From Lysinibacillus alkalisoli (GTDB lineage Bacteria > Bacillota > Bacilli > Bacillales_A > Planococcaceae): a DNA stretch of 64,000 nucleotides. How positions within the stretch are numbered: position 1 is the stretch's first letter; every line of letters begins with the position of its first letter. Below the pieces are notes generated by a model. It did not search any database and was not told the origin of the DNA. It saw only the letters and a program-made list of their open reading frames with translations. A program made the translations under genes and the position numbers. Of this stretch, positions 1-8,357 are shown piece after piece. The stretch lies in the NCBI RefSeq assembly GCF_014643595.1, contig NZ_BMJT01000008.1, positions 62,001 through 126,000 on the forward strand, read 5' to 3'.

Positions 1-771
1 TTTGCTCATGGCGATGTCTTTATGATAGGTGGCTTTATTGGCTTTTATGCCATGGTACGTTGGGATATGGGCTTTATTCCAGCTTTATTATTAGCGATGA
101 TACTCTGTGCAGTTTTTGGTGTCATTATTGAACGCGTTGCTTATAAAAGGTTGCGTAATTCTACAAGAATAGCCGCTTTAATTACAGCGATTGGTGTTTC
201 ATTATTAATTGAATATACCGTTGTCTTTTTCCGAGGAGCTCAACCAGAAGGGTATCCTGATCTTTTTGTAGAGAAAAACATCACCATATTAGGTGTGCAA
301 ATTAGTAAGACCTCTATTTTAATTTTAGCAGTATCGATTGTTTTAATGTTATTACTACAATTCATTGTACAAAAAACAAAAATTGGTAAGGCTATGCGTG
401 CTGTGTCTCATGATGCGGATGCTGCACGCTTGATGGGCATTAACGTCGATAACACTATTTCAGCAACATTTGCGATTGGCTCTGCATTAGCAGGAGCAGC
501 AGGCGTTATTTTTGGTGTTTATTACACAAAAGTAGATCCTTTTATGGGGATTATTCCTGGATTAAAAGCGTTCGTAGCAGCAGTACTAGGTGGTATTGGC
601 ATTATTCCAGGTGCTATGGTTGGCGGCATGTTACTTGGTGTAGTAGAGACCTTTGTAAGTGCTTTAGGCTTCTCATTATGGCGTGATGCAGCAGCCTTTA
701 TCATCTTAATTTTAATCCTAATCTTTAGACCAGAGGGTATTTTCGGTAAAAATACTCGAGAGAAAGTGTAG
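1..771 (+). CDS. livH: Branched-chain amino-acid ABC transporter permease LivH (5' truncated by window edge)
   Basis: One of the two membrane permeases of the high-affinity leucine/isoleucine/valine importer (HAAT family). The frame is open from base 1 and begins inside the conserved FAHGDVFM segment, which in LivH proteins lies some 30-40 residues after the start, so the true start is upstream of the window and the internal ATG at 22 is not it. About 256 residues are visible, largely hydrophobic with several membrane helices, including the family segment AMRAVSHDADAARLMGI, the cytoplasmic coupling loop. The tail ends in a short basic stretch. It lies 10 bases before livM and heads a livHMGF operon. 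The substrate-binding protein LivJ is not in view and is probably upstream. Confidence 0.93.
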   Translation, partial: FAHGDVFMIGGFIGFYAMVRWDMGFIPALLLAMILCAVFGVIIERVAYKRLRNSTRIAALITAIGVSLLIEYTVVFFRGAQPEGYPDLFVEKNITILGVQISKTSILILAVSIVLMLLLQFIVQKTKIGKAMRAVSHDADAARLMGINVDNTISATFAIGSALAGAAGVIFGVYYTKVDPFMGIIPGLKAFVAAVLGGIGIIPGAMVGGMLLGVVETFVSALGFSLWRDAAAFIILILILIFRPEGIFGKNTREKV

Positions 772-781
772 GTGAGTGAAG

Positions 782-1726
782 ATGAAAAAGTCGAAAATAT
801 TTTGGAGTTATCTCATTCTAGCGCTCGTTATTTACGCCGTAGGTCAAGCGCTAATATCACTAAATATTATTGATATGTATTATAAAAATATGCTAATCAC
901 CATGTGTATTAATATCATGTTAGCTGTGAGTTTGCATGTAGTCATTGGTGTGACAGGGCAGTTTTCAATTGGGCATGCAGGCTTTTTAGCCATTGGTGCT
1001 TATGTGTCAGCAATCTTTACTATGAAGCTAGGTATGCCATTTATTGTTGCCATTTTAGTTGGCGCTATCGTTGCTACATTAGCAGGATTAATTGTAGGGA
1101 TTCCTACCTTGCGCTTGAAGGGTGACTATTTGGCAATTGCTACATTAGGTTTTGCTGAGATTATACGTATTACATTCCTCAATATTGATTATGTTGGGGG
1201 TGCAGCAGGTATGCAAGTTACGCAATTATCAAATTGGACCTATGCCTTTTTTGCGGCACTTATTACGATCATTGTGATTTCCAATTTCACAAAATCCCGT
1301 CATGGTAGAGCATGTATTGCGATAAGAGAAGATGAAATTGCCGCAGATGCGATGGGCATTAATACCACGTATTACAAAGTAACAGCCTTTGCATTAGGTG
1401 CTTTCTTTGCGGGGGTTGCAGGTGGTATTTTCTCACACAATGTTTTTATTATTCAACCATCAGCCTTCGGGTTTTTAAAGTCATTTGATATTTTAATCTT
1501 TGTTGTGTTAGGTGGTTTGGGCAGTTTATCAGGTGCTATCATATCAGCGGTGTTATTAACACTAGTATCCACCTATTTAGGCAACTTCCCTGAGACGCGT
1601 ATGATTATTTATAGTTTAGTATTAATTTTAGTCATGTTATATCGTCCAACAGGCTTACTTGGCACAAAGGAAATTACAGACCTCTTTAAATCAAAGAAAA
1701 AGGGAGGGATAGACCATGACCAATAA
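782..1726 (+). CDS. livM: Branched-chain amino-acid ABC transporter permease LivM
   Basis: Second membrane permease of the branched-chain amino-acid importer, pairing with LivH to form the pore. About 314 residues, with many hydrophobic helices, the LivM-type motif GQFSIGHAGF near residue 62, and a coupling-loop segment IREDEIAADAMGINT near residue 185. I chose ATG 782 because AGGTGA lies 6 bases upstream; a GTG at 776 would give two more residues but overlaps that ribosome-binding site. The basic, lysine-rich C-terminus overlaps the start of livG by 11 bases, which implies translational coupling. Function follows from family and operon position; substrate specificity within the branched-chain group cannot be read from sequence. 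Confidence 0.94.
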   Translation: MKKSKIFWSYLILALVIYAVGQALISLNIIDMYYKNMLITMCINIMLAVSLHVVIGVTGQFSIGHAGFLAIGAYVSAIFTMKLGMPFIVAILVGAIVATLAGLIVGIPTLRLKGDYLAIATLGFAEIIRITFLNIDYVGGAAGMQVTQLSNWTYAFFAALITIIVISNFTKSRHGRACIAIREDEIAADAMGINTTYYKVTAFALGAFFAGVAGGIFSHNVFIIQPSAFGFLKSFDILIFVVLGGLGSLSGAIISAVLLTLVSTYLGNFPETRMIIYSLVLILVMLYRPTGLLGTKEITDLFKSKKKGGIDHDQ

Positions 1727-2501
1727 TACATTATTACAAGTGGAGAATATGGGTATTCAATTTGGTGGTCTTAAAGCTGTACAAGGCGTTAATTTGTATT
1801 TAAATAATGGCGAGTTAGTGGGGTTGATTGGTCCTAATGGCGCAGGAAAAACAACTAGCTTTAATATGTTGACGGGTGTATACAAGCCATCTGAAGGTAA
1901 AATAGTCTTTGCTGGTCAAACATTAAATGGTAAGCCTCCTTATAAGGTAACACAAAGTGGTATTAGTCGTACTTTCCAAAATATTCGCTTGTTCAAAGAT
2001 TTATCGGTACTCGATAATGTAAAGGTAGCAAATCATTGGCTAGCGAAACATTCCATTCTATCATCGATCTTACGCTTACCTAATCATTTTACGAGTGAGG
2101 CTAAAATGGCAGAAGATGCGACAGCTTTTTTAAAAATCTTCGGATTAGATCGTTATAAAAATGAGCTCGCTAAAAATTTACCTTATGGTATGCAACGCCG
2201 CTTAGAAATTGCGCGTGCTTTAGCGGCAAAGCCCAAACTATTATTACTAGATGAGCCAGCTGCAGGAATGAATCCACAAGAAACAAGGGAATTAATGGAG
2301 CTCATTGCATTTATCCGTAAAGAATTTGATTTAACGATTTTATTAATTGAGCATGATATGCATCTTGTGATGGGCATTTGTGAGCGAATTTATGTACTCG
2401 ATCATGGGCAACTCATAGCAGAGGGAAATCCAAATGAGATTCGCAGTAATCCAAAAGTCATTGAGGCATATTTAGGTGAGGAGGTCGTTGAAAATGCTTA
2501 A
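1716..2501 (+). CDS. livG: Branched-chain amino-acid ABC transporter ATPase LivG
   Basis: Cytoplasmic ATPase of the Liv importer, one of two that power transport. It is 261 residues with Walker A GPNGAGKTT at 39-47, a LivG-style signature containing YGMQRRLEIARALA instead of the usual SGGQ, Walker B LLLLDEP followed by AAGMNP, and the switch histidine in LLIEHDMHLV. The C-terminal branched-chain-transport tail (EGNPNEI onward) is present. The start is set by GGGAGG about 9 bases before the ATG. The gene overlaps livM by 11 bases and livF by 8, so the last three genes are tightly coupled. Close relatives serve urea or other amides, but the neighbours favour branched-chain amino acids. Confidence 0.95.
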   Translation: MTNNTLLQVENMGIQFGGLKAVQGVNLYLNNGELVGLIGPNGAGKTTSFNMLTGVYKPSEGKIVFAGQTLNGKPPYKVTQSGISRTFQNIRLFKDLSVLDNVKVANHWLAKHSILSSILRLPNHFTSEAKMAEDATAFLKIFGLDRYKNELAKNLPYGMQRRLEIARALAAKPKLLLLDEPAAGMNPQETRELMELIAFIRKEFDLTILLIEHDMHLVMGICERIYVLDHGQLIAEGNPNEIRSNPKVIEAYLGEEVVENA

Positions 2502-3201
2502 AGTAGATGATATTGATGTATATTATGGCAACATACAAGCATTAAAAGGCCTGTCTTTAGAAGTGAATGAAGGTGAAATTGTCACATTAATTGGTGCAAA
2601 TGGTGCTGGGAAAAGTACACTCTTACAAACATTATCAGGCTTACAAAAACCCAAGAGAGGTAGCGTGGAGTATTTAGGTGAGAGCATTGCTGGTAAAGCT
2701 GCACAGTCAATAGTGAAGGCTGGCATTTCACATGTTCCAGAAGGAAGGCGTGTCTTTGCTAATCTATCGGTGGAAGAAAACTTAGACTTAGGTGCGTATT
2801 TGCGTAAAGATAAAGAAGGCATTGCTAAAGACTTGGCACATGTTTATGAATTATTCCCTCGACTACTCGAACGTAAAAAACAACAATCTGGCACATTGTC
2901 AGGTGGGGAGCAACAAATGTTGGCAATGGGTAGAGCTATTATGGCAAAGCCCAAATTACTATTATTAGATGAGCCTTCTATGGGGCTCGCACCCCTAATG
3001 GTACAAAATATTTTTACGATTATTGAGACAATCAATAAAGAAGGAACAACCATTTTATTAGTGGAACAAAATGCCCATATGGCACTCTCTGTTGCTAATC
3101 GTGCCTATGTGTTAGAGACAGGCAAAATTGTATTAGCAGGTACAGCTAAAGAATTACAGGAAAGTGATGAAGTGCGTGCAGCTTATTTAGGTGGTTTATA
3201 A
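2494..3201 (+). CDS. livF: Branched-chain amino-acid ABC transporter ATPase LivF
   Basis: Partner ATPase of LivG. It has 235 residues with Walker A GANGAGKST at 34-42, signature LSGGEQQMLAMGRA, Walker B LLLLDEPSMGLAP and an H-loop position occupied by Gln (LLVEQNAHMA), which is usual for LivF. The start is ATG 2494, preceded by GGTGAGGAGG. An upstream in-frame ATG at 2476 would add six basic residues without a ribosome-binding site and is rejected. It ends the liv operon: about 100 bases of AT-rich DNA follow, with no obvious hairpin terminator before the acetyltransferase gene. Confidence 0.95.
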   Translation: MLKVDDIDVYYGNIQALKGLSLEVNEGEIVTLIGANGAGKSTLLQTLSGLQKPKRGSVEYLGESIAGKAAQSIVKAGISHVPEGRRVFANLSVEENLDLGAYLRKDKEGIAKDLAHVYELFPRLLERKKQQSGTLSGGEQQMLAMGRAIMAKPKLLLLDEPSMGLAPLMVQNIFTIIETINKEGTTILLVEQNAHMALSVANRAYVLETGKIVLAGTAKELQESDEVRAAYLGGL

Positions 3202-3298
3202 AATTGGTAGTAGCTTAAAATTACAGTTAAGGATTGTTGGTAAGGCATAATATGTTGTGGAACATGTACGTTATTAGGTACAATACGAACGAGGTGAA

Positions 3299-3805
3299 AT
3301 GAACATGTTTACAATTATGCCACTGCAAAAAAAACACATGAAAAGTTATTTACGTGCCACTCAAGACGAAGAAATTCGCTATTTGACAGGTACAAAATCA
3401 ACATTTACATTAGCGCAATTAGAAGCCTATTATGATCGAATAACAGAAGATAACACACGTCGCGATTATGCGATTTGCCTAAATGACGAAGCTATAGGTG
3501 ATTTTACATTGATGAATATTGATACAGAAAATCATGCCGTTGGTTTTCGTATCGCCATTCACGACAGCAATCACTTTGGTAAAGGTTATGGTAGTGTAGC
3601 CGTGAAAGAGGCGCTGCGCATTGCTTTTGAGGATATGGAGATGCACCGAGTACAGTTAGAAGTATATAATCACAACCCTCGTGCCATTCGTGTATACGAA
3701 AAAGCAGGCTTTATTAAAGAAGGTGTGAGGCGTGATGCAATTTGTTTAGATGGTGTATATCGTGATGAGATTATTATGGCGATTTTAAGTACAGAATATC
3801 GATAA
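3299..3805 (+). CDS. GNAT-family N-acetyltransferase (RimJ/RimL-like)
   Basis: A 168-residue Gcn5-related acetyltransferase, predicted to move acetyl from acetyl-CoA to an amine. The acetyl-CoA loop GKGYGSVAVKEAL is near residue 98, and the C-terminal YNHNPRAIRVYEKAGF block is typical of the RimJ/RimL and SpeG-like branch that includes spermidine and ribosomal-protein acetyltransferases. The substrate cannot be read from sequence. GAGGTGA overlaps the approach to ATG 3299; a second ATG at 3305 (two codons in) has an equally plausible spacing. It stands alone between the liv operon and a strong terminator, so is probably its own transcription unit. Confidence 0.85.
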   Translation: MNMFTIMPLQKKHMKSYLRATQDEEIRYLTGTKSTFTLAQLEAYYDRITEDNTRRDYAICLNDEAIGDFTLMNIDTENHAVGFRIAIHDSNHFGKGYGSVAVKEALRIAFEDMEMHRVQLEVYNHNPRAIRVYEKAGFIKEGVRRDAICLDGVYRDEIIMAILSTEYR

Positions 3806-3835
3806 AAGATTAGCAATTGTAGCTAATCTTTTTTT
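3806..3835 (+). terminator. Rho-independent terminator after the acetyltransferase
   Basis: Perfect stem AAGATTAGC/GCTAATCTT with a 7-base loop, followed by a run of T. It sits directly after the stop codon. Confidence 0.9.
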
Positions 3836-3985
3836 ATTAGAATAATACTTATACGAGAATACGAGTTAAAAAATAATTATAATAATAATACTAATTATTA
3901 AAAGTAAAATATAATATTTCTATAATTAATGTACCATTTTTATTTCTTTTTAGTCATTTAAATAGCTATTTTGATAAAATAATAC

Positions 3986-4020
3986 CACTATTCATTTTGC
4001 TATACAAAATGAGAATAGTG
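3986..4020. promoter_or_regulatory. Long inverted repeat in the adhP control region (possible operator or RNA hairpin)
   Basis: Arms CACTATTCATTTTG (3986-3999) and CAAAATGAGAATAGTG (4005-4020) are complementary over 14 positions with a 2-base GA insertion in the right arm; the spacer is CTATA. No T-run follows, so it is not a terminator. It is followed by TGTAAT (4019-4024), a possible -10, so the repeat would cover the -35 to -10 interval. The regulator is unknown. Confidence 0.5.
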
Positions 4021-4041
4021 TAATAAGATAATGGTGCAGTG

Positions 4042-4057
4042 TTGAAAACGCATTCAA
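4042..4057. promoter_or_regulatory. cre box (CcpA operator) upstream of adhP
   Basis: TTGAAAACGCATTCAA matches the Bacillus cre consensus WTGNAARCGNWWNCAW at every position. It lies 29 bases before the adhP start, downstream of the likely promoter, a position typical of CcpA roadblock repression. Catabolite control of the alcohol dehydrogenase is inferred. Confidence 0.75.
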
Positions 4058-4086
4058 TACAGCTAAAAAAGAGGAGGTTTACAACA

Positions 4087-5103
4087 ATGAAAGCAGCAAT
4101 CGTTACGAAAGATCACAAAGTGAATATTGAAGACAAGCAATTACGTCCGTTAAAGCATGGGGAAGCGCTTGTAAAAACAGAGTTTTGCGGTGTATGCCAT
4201 ACAGATTTACACGTGAAAAATGCAGACTTTGGTGATGTAACAGGTGTGATTTTAGGACATGAAGGTATCGGTAAAGTAATTGAAGTAGGCGAAGGTGTTA
4301 CCTCTTTACAAGTGGGCGATCGTGTATCAATCGCTTGGATGTTTGAAAGTTGTGGCAACTGTGAGTACTGTAATACAGGCCGTGAAACATTATGTCGTAA
4401 TGTGAAAAATGCAGGTTATACAGTTGACGGTGCTATGGCAGAAGAAGTTATTGTATCAGCTGATTATGCTGTGAAAGTACCAGAAGGTTTAGACCCAGCA
4501 GCAGCTTCATCGGTTACATGTGCAGGTGTAACAACATATAAAGCAGTAAAAGAATCTCATATTAGACCAGGTCAATGGATTGGTGTTTTTGGGATTGGTG
4601 GCTTAGGTAACTTAGCTGTCCAATATGCGAAAAACGTATTTGGTGCAAAAGTTATTGCTTTCGATATTAGTGATGATAAACTAGCCTTTGCAAAAGAGTT
4701 AGGGGCGGATGTAGTTGTTAACTCATTAAACGAAGACCCTATACAGAAGGCTAAAGAAGTAACAGGTGGTAAAGGTCTAGATGCTACAGTGATCACAGCG
4801 GTTGCTAAAACACCATTTAATCAAGCGATTGATGTTGTAAAAGCAGGTGCTCGTGTTGTCGCGGTTGGTTTACCAGTGGATAAGATGGATTTAGATATTC
4901 CACGTCTTGTATTAGATGGTATTCAAGTGATTGGTTCACTTGTGGGTACACGCCAAGATCTACAAGAGGCTTTCCAATTTGCAGCTGAAGGTAAAGTAGT
5001 ACCAAAAGTTGAGTTGCGACCACTTGAAGATATTAATGAAATCTTTGAAGAAATGGAAGAAGGTAAAATCACAGGCCGTATGGTAATTGACTTTACAAAA
5101 TAA
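4087..5103 (+). CDS. adhP: Zinc-dependent alcohol dehydrogenase AdhP/AdhA
   Basis: NAD-dependent medium-chain alcohol dehydrogenase, interconverting primary alcohols such as ethanol with aldehydes. It has 338 residues, the usual family length. Catalytic zinc ligands are seen in CGVCHTDLH (Cys37) and GHEG (His58), with a third cysteine near 146. The structural zinc cysteines are at 89, 92, 95 and 103. The Rossmann motif GIGGLG follows near residue 174. ATG 4087 is preceded by GAGGAGG; a longer frame from 4039 has no ribosome-binding site and its extra residues are unlike the family. A perfect cre box and an inverted repeat lie upstream, so catabolite control is likely. With the aldehyde dehydrogenase at 6370 it could form an alcohol-to-acetate route. 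Confidence 0.95.
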   Translation: MKAAIVTKDHKVNIEDKQLRPLKHGEALVKTEFCGVCHTDLHVKNADFGDVTGVILGHEGIGKVIEVGEGVTSLQVGDRVSIAWMFESCGNCEYCNTGRETLCRNVKNAGYTVDGAMAEEVIVSADYAVKVPEGLDPAAASSVTCAGVTTYKAVKESHIRPGQWIGVFGIGGLGNLAVQYAKNVFGAKVIAFDISDDKLAFAKELGADVVVNSLNEDPIQKAKEVTGGKGLDATVITAVAKTPFNQAIDVVKAGARVVAVGLPVDKMDLDIPRLVLDGIQVIGSLVGTRQDLQEAFQFAAEGKVVPKVELRPLEDINEIFEEMEEGKITGRMVIDFTK

Positions 5104-5111
5104 TATAGAGT

Positions 5112-5148
5112 AAAACGAGGAATGATTATTATAATCATTCCTCGTTTT
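5112..5148. terminator. Bidirectional terminator between adhP and rluF
   Basis: A 17-bp stem (AAAACGAGGAATGATTA with its complement) and a 3-base loop. A-run on one side and T-run on the other suit both convergent genes. Confidence 0.9.
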
Positions 5149-5154
5149 CTATTG

Positions 5155-5859
5155 TTATTGAGAAGGTGTATAATTCAGTAATTTAAATAAAGTATCTTTT
5201 TCGTTCACTGTCAAATCACGCCATTGCCCAACTTTTAAATTGCCGATTTTAATATTCATAATGCGAATGCGTTGCAATTGCTTCACATTGTATCCGAGTG
5301 CAGAGCACATGCGACGAATTTGACGATTTAGCCCTTGCTCTAAAATAATACGGAACACATAACGTGAAATTTTTTCAACCCGACAAGGTAGTGTAACTGT
5401 GTCCAAAATAGGCACACCACTGCTCATTTTTTGTAAAAATTCATCTGTTATAGGATGATCCACTTGTACAATATATTCTTTTTCATGATGATTTTCAGCA
5501 CGTAAAATTTCGTTTACAATATCACCATCATTTGTTAGCAATAATAAACCTTCTGAGTCTTTATCCAATCGTCCGATATGAAAAATACGTAAAGGATGAT
5601 TGACAAAGTCAACAACGTTACCTTCAATATGTTGTTCTGTAGTGCTCGTTATCCCTACAGGTTTATTTAACACAATATACACTAATTGTTGTTCACGTTC
5701 TACTAGTTTATTATCTACATAAACTTTATCAGTTGTTTCCACTCGGCTACCAATAGTTGCGAGTTCATTGTTAATTTTGACGCGACCAGCCGCCACCCAT
5801 TTGTCTGCACCACGGCGAGATACCATGCCCGTCTCACTTAAAAATTTATTAATTCTCAT
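5155..5859 (-). CDS. rluF: 23S rRNA pseudouridine synthase RluF-like
   Basis: RsuA-family pseudouridine synthase that isomerises a uridine in 23S rRNA (position 2604 in E. coli RluF). It has 234 residues: an N-terminal S4 RNA-binding domain (about 1-45) and a catalytic domain with GRLDKDSEG carrying the catalytic Asp99, then HEKEYIV and GLNRQIRRMC, both close to the RluF family. ATG 5859 is preceded by AGGTGA; two upstream in-frame starts add only Met-Met-Tyr and overlap the ribosome-binding site. It is convergent with adhP, sharing its terminator. RluB, RluE and RsuA are close relatives; the sequence around GVPILDTVTLPC favours RluF. Confidence 0.85.
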   Translation of the reverse strand: MRINKFLSETGMVSRRGADKWVAAGRVKINNELATIGSRVETTDKVYVDNKLVEREQQLVYIVLNKPVGITSTTEQHIEGNVVDFVNHPLRIFHIGRLDKDSEGLLLLTNDGDIVNEILRAENHHEKEYIVQVDHPITDEFLQKMSSGVPILDTVTLPCRVEKISRYVFRIILEQGLNRQIRRMCSALGYNVKQLQRIRIMNIKIGNLKVGQWRDLTVNEKDTLFKLLNYTPSQ

Positions 5860-5922
5860 GTACATCACCTATTTTCATTGATTTTTCTAGTATACAAGAT
5901 TTTGTGAGTAATTTGAAAATAA

Positions 5923-6243
5923 CTCGCATATCAAGGTGTGGCTTTATAAGCGCCAACATTTGGAGATACAGTAGTGACTAAAGAGAAATCTTAGGAATTT
6001 GTTTCAAAAGAAGTATTAAATGAGTACGCAGGTGACGATGTGTTTGTAGCTGTTGATAAATCAGCAGATCGGTTTATTAAGTATGATGAAGAATTACTGG
6101 CACATAAAGAAAATAACTTGTTTGAAGAAGCTATTTATCGTTTTTAGTTCTCAGACCCTGTATCTTTACTCGGACAAGTAGAAGATGTGGCAAAAATGAT
6201 ACAAGAACACGATACAAATCGATTAGATCAAGAAGAAAAATAA
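5923..6243 (+). pseudogene. Decayed C-terminus of an iron-siderophore ABC transporter substrate-binding protein
   Basis: Read in one frame ending at TAA 6241-6243, this stretch encodes recognisable FhuD/FeuA-type sequence: LAYQGVAL, then NEYAGDDVFVAVDKSAD, then SDPVSLLGQVEDVAKMI, which is the usual C-terminal end of Gram-positive siderophore-binding lipoproteins. The frame is broken by TAA at 5947, TAG at 5992 and TAG at 6145. No start codon, signal peptide or N-terminal two thirds remain, and no permease or ATPase genes are nearby. I infer a transporter locus lost by deletion and decay. It cannot be a programmed recoding site, since three separate stops are involved. Confidence 0.72.
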
Positions 6244-6369
6244 TTTTAACAGAATAGTTCGAAAAAATTGATTAACTTTAAACGATGTGACAAAATAAGC
6301 GTAAGAAGTGTGTTTTTGTGGTGAATACGAGAAAATACTTCAAAATAAGATGAGGAAAAGGAGAGATTA

Positions 6370-7893
6370 ATGATGATATATGCAAACCCGAATACCGATG
6401 GCGCAGTAGTAAACTATAAAGAGCGATACGATAACTTTATAGGTGGTAAGTGGACACCACCTGTTAAAGGTCAGTATTTTGATAATGTGACACCAGTGAC
6501 AGGTAAAGTATTTACCCAAGTCGCACGGTCAACAGCAGAAGATGTTGAGTTAGCCTTAGATGCTGCGCATGCCGCTAAAGATGCATGGGGCACGATGTCT
6601 CCTACAGACCGAGCTAATATTTTACTACGTGTTGCAGATCGCATGGAACAAAATGTAGAAAAATTAGCTGTAGCTGAAACATGGGATAATGGTAAAGCTG
6701 TGCGTGAAACTTTAAATGCAGATATTCCATTAGCAATCGATCATTTCCGTTATTTTGCAAGTGCACTACGTTCACAAGAAGGCTCAATTAGCCAAATTGA
6801 CAATAATACAGTAGCTTATCACTTTCATGAGCCAATAGGGGTAGTTGGTCAAATTATTCCGTGGAACTTCCCGTTATTAATGGCGGTTTGGAAATTAGCG
6901 CCTGCATTAGCTGCGGGTAACTGTGTAGTGTTAAAGCCAGCAGAACAAACACCAGCCTCCATTTTAGTATTAATCGAATTAATTGAAGACTTATTGCCAG
7001 CAGGTGTTGTTAATATTGTAAATGGTTTTGGATTAGAAGCAGGGAAACCGTTAGCAACAAACCCTCGTATCGGTAAAATTGCTTTCACAGGTGAGACTAC
7101 AACAGGTCGTCTAATCATGCAATATGCTACTGAAAATATCATTCCTGTAACGTTAGAATTAGGTGGGAAGTCACCAAACGTATTCTTTGAAGATGTGATG
7201 GCAAAAGATGATGCCTTTTTAGATAAGGCTGTAGAAGGTTTTGTATTATTTGCATTAAATCAGGGCGAAGTATGTACATGTCCATCTCGTGCATTAATTC
7301 AAGAGTCTATTTATGATAAATTTATGGAAAAAGTAATGAAACGTGTTGAACAAATTCAAGTAGGTAATCCATTAGATACAGACGTAATGATGGGCGCACA
7401 GGCATCTACTGAACAAATGGAAAAAATCCTATCTTATATTGACATCGGACGTCAAGAAGGAGCCGAATGTTTAATTGGTGGAGAGCGCAATACATTAGAT
7501 GGCGAATTAGCGGGTGGTTATTACGTGAAACCTACTATTTTCAAAGGAAATAATAAAATGCGTATCTTCCAAGAAGAAATATTTGGTCCAGTAGTCTCTG
7601 TAACCACTTTTAAAACAGAAGAAGAAGCATTAGCAATCGCTAATGATACACTTTATGGTTTAGGCTCAGGTGTATGGACACGCGATATGAATACCGCATA
7701 TCGTATGGGACGCGGCATACAAGCAGGGCGAGTTTGGACGAACTGTTATCACCAATACCCAGCACATGCCGCATTCGGTGGATACAAATTGTCAGGTATT
7801 GGCCGCGAAAATCATAAGATGATGTTAGATCATTACCAACAAACAAAGAATTTACTCGTTAGCTATGATGAAAATAAATTAGGATTCTTCTAA
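6370..7893 (+). CDS. NAD-dependent aldehyde dehydrogenase (acetaldehyde dehydrogenase type)
   Basis: Oxidises aldehydes, probably acetaldehyde, to the acid with NAD. It has 507 residues, the class length. Nucleophile Cys302 lies in GEVCTCPSR, general base Glu263 in LELGGKSPN, and the cofactor-site segments PWNFPLL (164-170) and FTGETTTG (239-246) are present. The C-terminal block with [14 protein letters not shown] is characteristic of the AcoD/ExaC-like aldehyde dehydrogenases. ATG 6370 follows AAAAGGAGAG by 6 bases; ATG 6373 is an equally good alternative. The DUF779 gene follows after 20 bases, a pairing common for this class. With AdhP it would take ethanol to acetate. Confidence 0.93.
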   Translation: MMIYANPNTDGAVVNYKERYDNFIGGKWTPPVKGQYFDNVTPVTGKVFTQVARSTAEDVELALDAAHAAKDAWGTMSPTDRANILLRVADRMEQNVEKLAVAETWDNGKAVRETLNADIPLAIDHFRYFASALRSQEGSISQIDNNTVAYHFHEPIGVVGQIIPWNFPLLMAVWKLAPALAAGNCVVLKPAEQTPASILVLIELIEDLLPAGVVNIVNGFGLEAGKPLATNPRIGKIAFTGETTTGRLIMQYATENIIPVTLELGGKSPNVFFEDVMAKDDAFLDKAVEGFVLFALNQGEVCTCPSRALIQESIYDKFMEKVMKRVEQIQVGNPLDTDVMMGAQASTEQMEKILSYIDIGRQEGAECLIGGERNTLDGELAGGYYVKPTIFKGNNKMRIFQEEIFGPVVSVTTFKTEEEALAIANDTLYGLGSGVWTRDMNTAYRMGRGIQAGRVWTNCYHQYPAHAAFGGYKLSGIGRENHKMMLDHYQQTKNLLVSYDENKLGFF

Positions 7894-7913
7894 TACAGTA
7901 AGGAGGAACACAT

Positions 7914-8273
7914 ATGGTAGAACGTGTAATCGCTACAGATGCCGCAGTAGAGTTGATTCGTTTTTTAGAAGATAAACATGGCCCTGTCATGTTTCATCAA
8001 TCAGGTGGTTGCTGTGATGGTTCGTCTCCAATGTGCTATCCAAAAGGTGATTTTCATATCGGCTCACAAGATCGATTAATTGGCGAGATTGGTGGTGCCC
8101 CTTTTTATATGCATAACAGTCAATACGAATATTGGAAGCACACACAAATCATTATTGACGTTGTTGATGGTAGAGGAGGTATGTTTTCGCTAGAAGGAGT
8201 GGAAGGTAAACGATTTTTATCAAGAGCACGTGCCTTCTCACAAGAAGAACAGAAAGAATTAAATCATATATAG
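7914..8273 (+). CDS. DUF779 domain protein, aldehyde dehydrogenase partner
   Basis: A 119-residue protein of the DUF779 family, which is regularly encoded next to aldehyde dehydrogenases of the preceding type. It carries the conserved GGCCDGSSPMCYP segment near residue 31, with two adjacent cysteines and a third seven residues on, which suggests metal binding or redox chemistry, though no biochemical function is established. ATG 7914 follows AAGGAGG by 7 bases. It is cotranscribed with the dehydrogenase and closed by a strong terminator. Its role in dehydrogenase activity or maturation is inferred from the pairing only. Confidence 0.85.
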   Translation: MVERVIATDAAVELIRFLEDKHGPVMFHQSGGCCDGSSPMCYPKGDFHIGSQDRLIGEIGGAPFYMHNSQYEYWKHTQIIIDVVDGRGGMFSLEGVEGKRFLSRARAFSQEEQKELNHI

Positions 8274-8276
8274 CCT

Positions 8277-8316
8277 AAAGATGGATTGAACGCTTTTTTG
8301 TTCAATCCATCTTTTT
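8277..8316 (+). terminator. Terminator after the aldehyde dehydrogenase-DUF779 pair
   Basis: 15-bp perfect stem AAAGATGGATTGAAC with its complement, 8-base loop, T-run at the end. Confidence 0.92.
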
Positions 8317-8357
8317 GATACTAAAACAATTATAATGATCATAAGGAGGCGAAAGTT

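Larger units (their letters stand above)
3836..4086. other. AT-rich spacer upstream of adhP
   Basis: About 250 bases without an open frame that looks real. The first 150 bases are almost pure A/T. It ends in the adhP control region, with a long inverted repeat (3986-4020), a cre box (4042-4057) and the ribosome-binding site GAGGAGG. Confidence 0.7.

Noticed and set aside
2200-2235. LivG signature YGMQRR instead of SGGQ, as a possible defect
   Set aside because: LivG-type ATPases generally carry YGxQRR here, so this is normal.
6244-6369. cre box or sigma-54 promoter before the aldehyde dehydrogenase
   Set aside because: GTGAATACGAGAAAAT differs from the cre consensus at several positions, and no TGGC-N-TTGC pair with correct spacing is present.
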